7,263 nucleotides of DNA, taken from assembly GCA_024762845.1 (NCBI GenBank), contig JANTGQ010000062.1, forward strand, positions 1 to 7,263, in the 5' to 3' direction. Made by a program: the position numbers and the translations under genes. The notes under the pieces are model-generated. The model did no database searches. It saw only the letters and a program-made list of their open reading frames with translations, and was not told the origin of the DNA. Below are positions 7,008-7,263 of this stretch, piece by piece; the first letter of the stretch is position 1; each line of letters starts with the position of its first letter. The stretch is from Nitratifractor sp. (GTDB taxonomy: Bacteria > Campylobacterota > Campylobacteria > Campylobacterales > Sulfurovaceae).

Positions 7008-7037
7008 AATTATTTTTTTTTTATAACTTAATCGAAT

Positions 7038-7043
7038 ATTATA
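7038..7043 (-). promoter_or_regulatory. Candidate distal -10 box of aapJ
   Basis: A perfect TATAAT on the minus strand, preceded by ATACAAAAAG, about 92 bases before the aapJ ATG. It would give a longer leader that includes the ten-A run and the dyad. No convincing -35 box is present. Confidence 0.4.
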
Positions 7044-7062
7044 CTTTTTGTATACATATTCT

Positions 7063-7113
7063 TCACTTATAATCAATTGAATATATTTTATACTCTATTT
7101 TATATCACTTATA
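7063..7113. repeat. Nonamer direct repeat, 42 bases apart
   Basis: TCACTTATA occurs at 7063-7071 and again at 7105-7113 in the same orientation. The 42-base offset is close to four turns of B-DNA, so proteins on both copies would face the same side. The location just upstream of the distal -10 box suits an activator or repressor site. Confidence 0.35.
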
Positions 7114-7263
7114 TCTATCGGATAAGAATTGATTTTGTTATTTTTTAAGAAGATAGTATAAAAATAGCTTTACGGTTTTTAAAATGTTTAAAAAATTTCG
7201 TTACATATTTTAGGTTAAAACTAGTAGAGATTTGCTAATATAGAGTTTTGCAAGAAGTCTAAA

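Larger units (their letters stand above)
6946..7263. other. AT-rich intergenic region upstream of aapJ, no gene seen
   Basis: This 318-base stretch is extremely AT-rich, with many stops in all frames. The short frames that exist (for example on the plus strand up to 7072) give no recognisable protein and overlap the start of aapJ. It is best read as the aapJ leader and promoter region, with several -10-like boxes, a T run, small inverted repeats and a repeated nonamer, each listed separately. No tRNA or other structured RNA gene was seen. Confidence 0.7.

Noticed and set aside
6833..7072. Plus-strand open frame of 79 codons running from the aapJ signal-peptide region into the promoter
   Set aside because: The first part is antisense to aapJ and the rest translates AT-rich promoter DNA (runs of Phe, Tyr, Leu). 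There is no ribosome-binding site or recognisable feature.
6946..7263. A riboswitch or small RNA in the aapJ leader
   Set aside because: The AT-only composition and the lack of any sizeable GC-containing stem argue against a folded aptamer. I could not support one.

Overview
The window looks like chromosomal DNA from a Campylobacterota (epsilonproteobacterial) organism, perhaps a Sulfurimonas- or Sulfurovum-like lineage. The clues are the low GC content, the very AT-rich promoter regions, the protein style (many Lys, Ile and Phe), and a histidine kinase that lacks HAMP with a short linker between TM2 and the DHp domain, a type common in that phylum. The genus is an inference. All seven genes lie on the minus strand, so transcription runs from high to low coordinates.

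The upstream (right) part, 2794-6945, is a complete general L-amino-acid ABC importer of the Aap/Bzt type in its usual order: aapJ (periplasmic binding protein), aapQ and aapM (two permeases) and aapP (ATPase). The last three are packed tightly, with a 1-base overlap and a 2-base gap. aapJ is separated from aapQ by about 122 bases that contain a hairpin. AapJ should capture amino acids in the periplasm, AapQ-AapM form the inner-membrane channel, and AapP drives transport with ATP.

The downstream (left) part, 1-2671, is a three-gene signalling unit: a membrane-anchored, periplasmic Cache-domain protein with no signalling domain of its own, an OmpR/PhoB-type response regulator, and a sensor histidine kinase cut off by the left edge shortly after its G2 box. 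These genes overlap (ATGA, then about 17 bases), which suggests translational coupling. A good extended -10 promoter sits in the 122-base gap after aapP, so the unit probably has its own promoter, although read-through from aap is possible. A split sensor (Cache protein plus kinase) directly behind an amino-acid importer suggests, but does not prove, that the system senses or responds to nutrients.

The remaining 318 bases at the right (6946-7263) contain no convincing gene. They form a very AT-rich leader for aapJ, with candidate -10 boxes, a ten-base T run, a dyad over the expected -35 position, a repeated nonamer 42 bases apart and, at the very edge, a motif that may be the end of an insertion sequence. 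I see no tRNA, rRNA, CRISPR array or clear mobile element. The importer is conventional. The least ordinary parts are the Cache/regulator/kinase unit and the dense aapJ promoter region.
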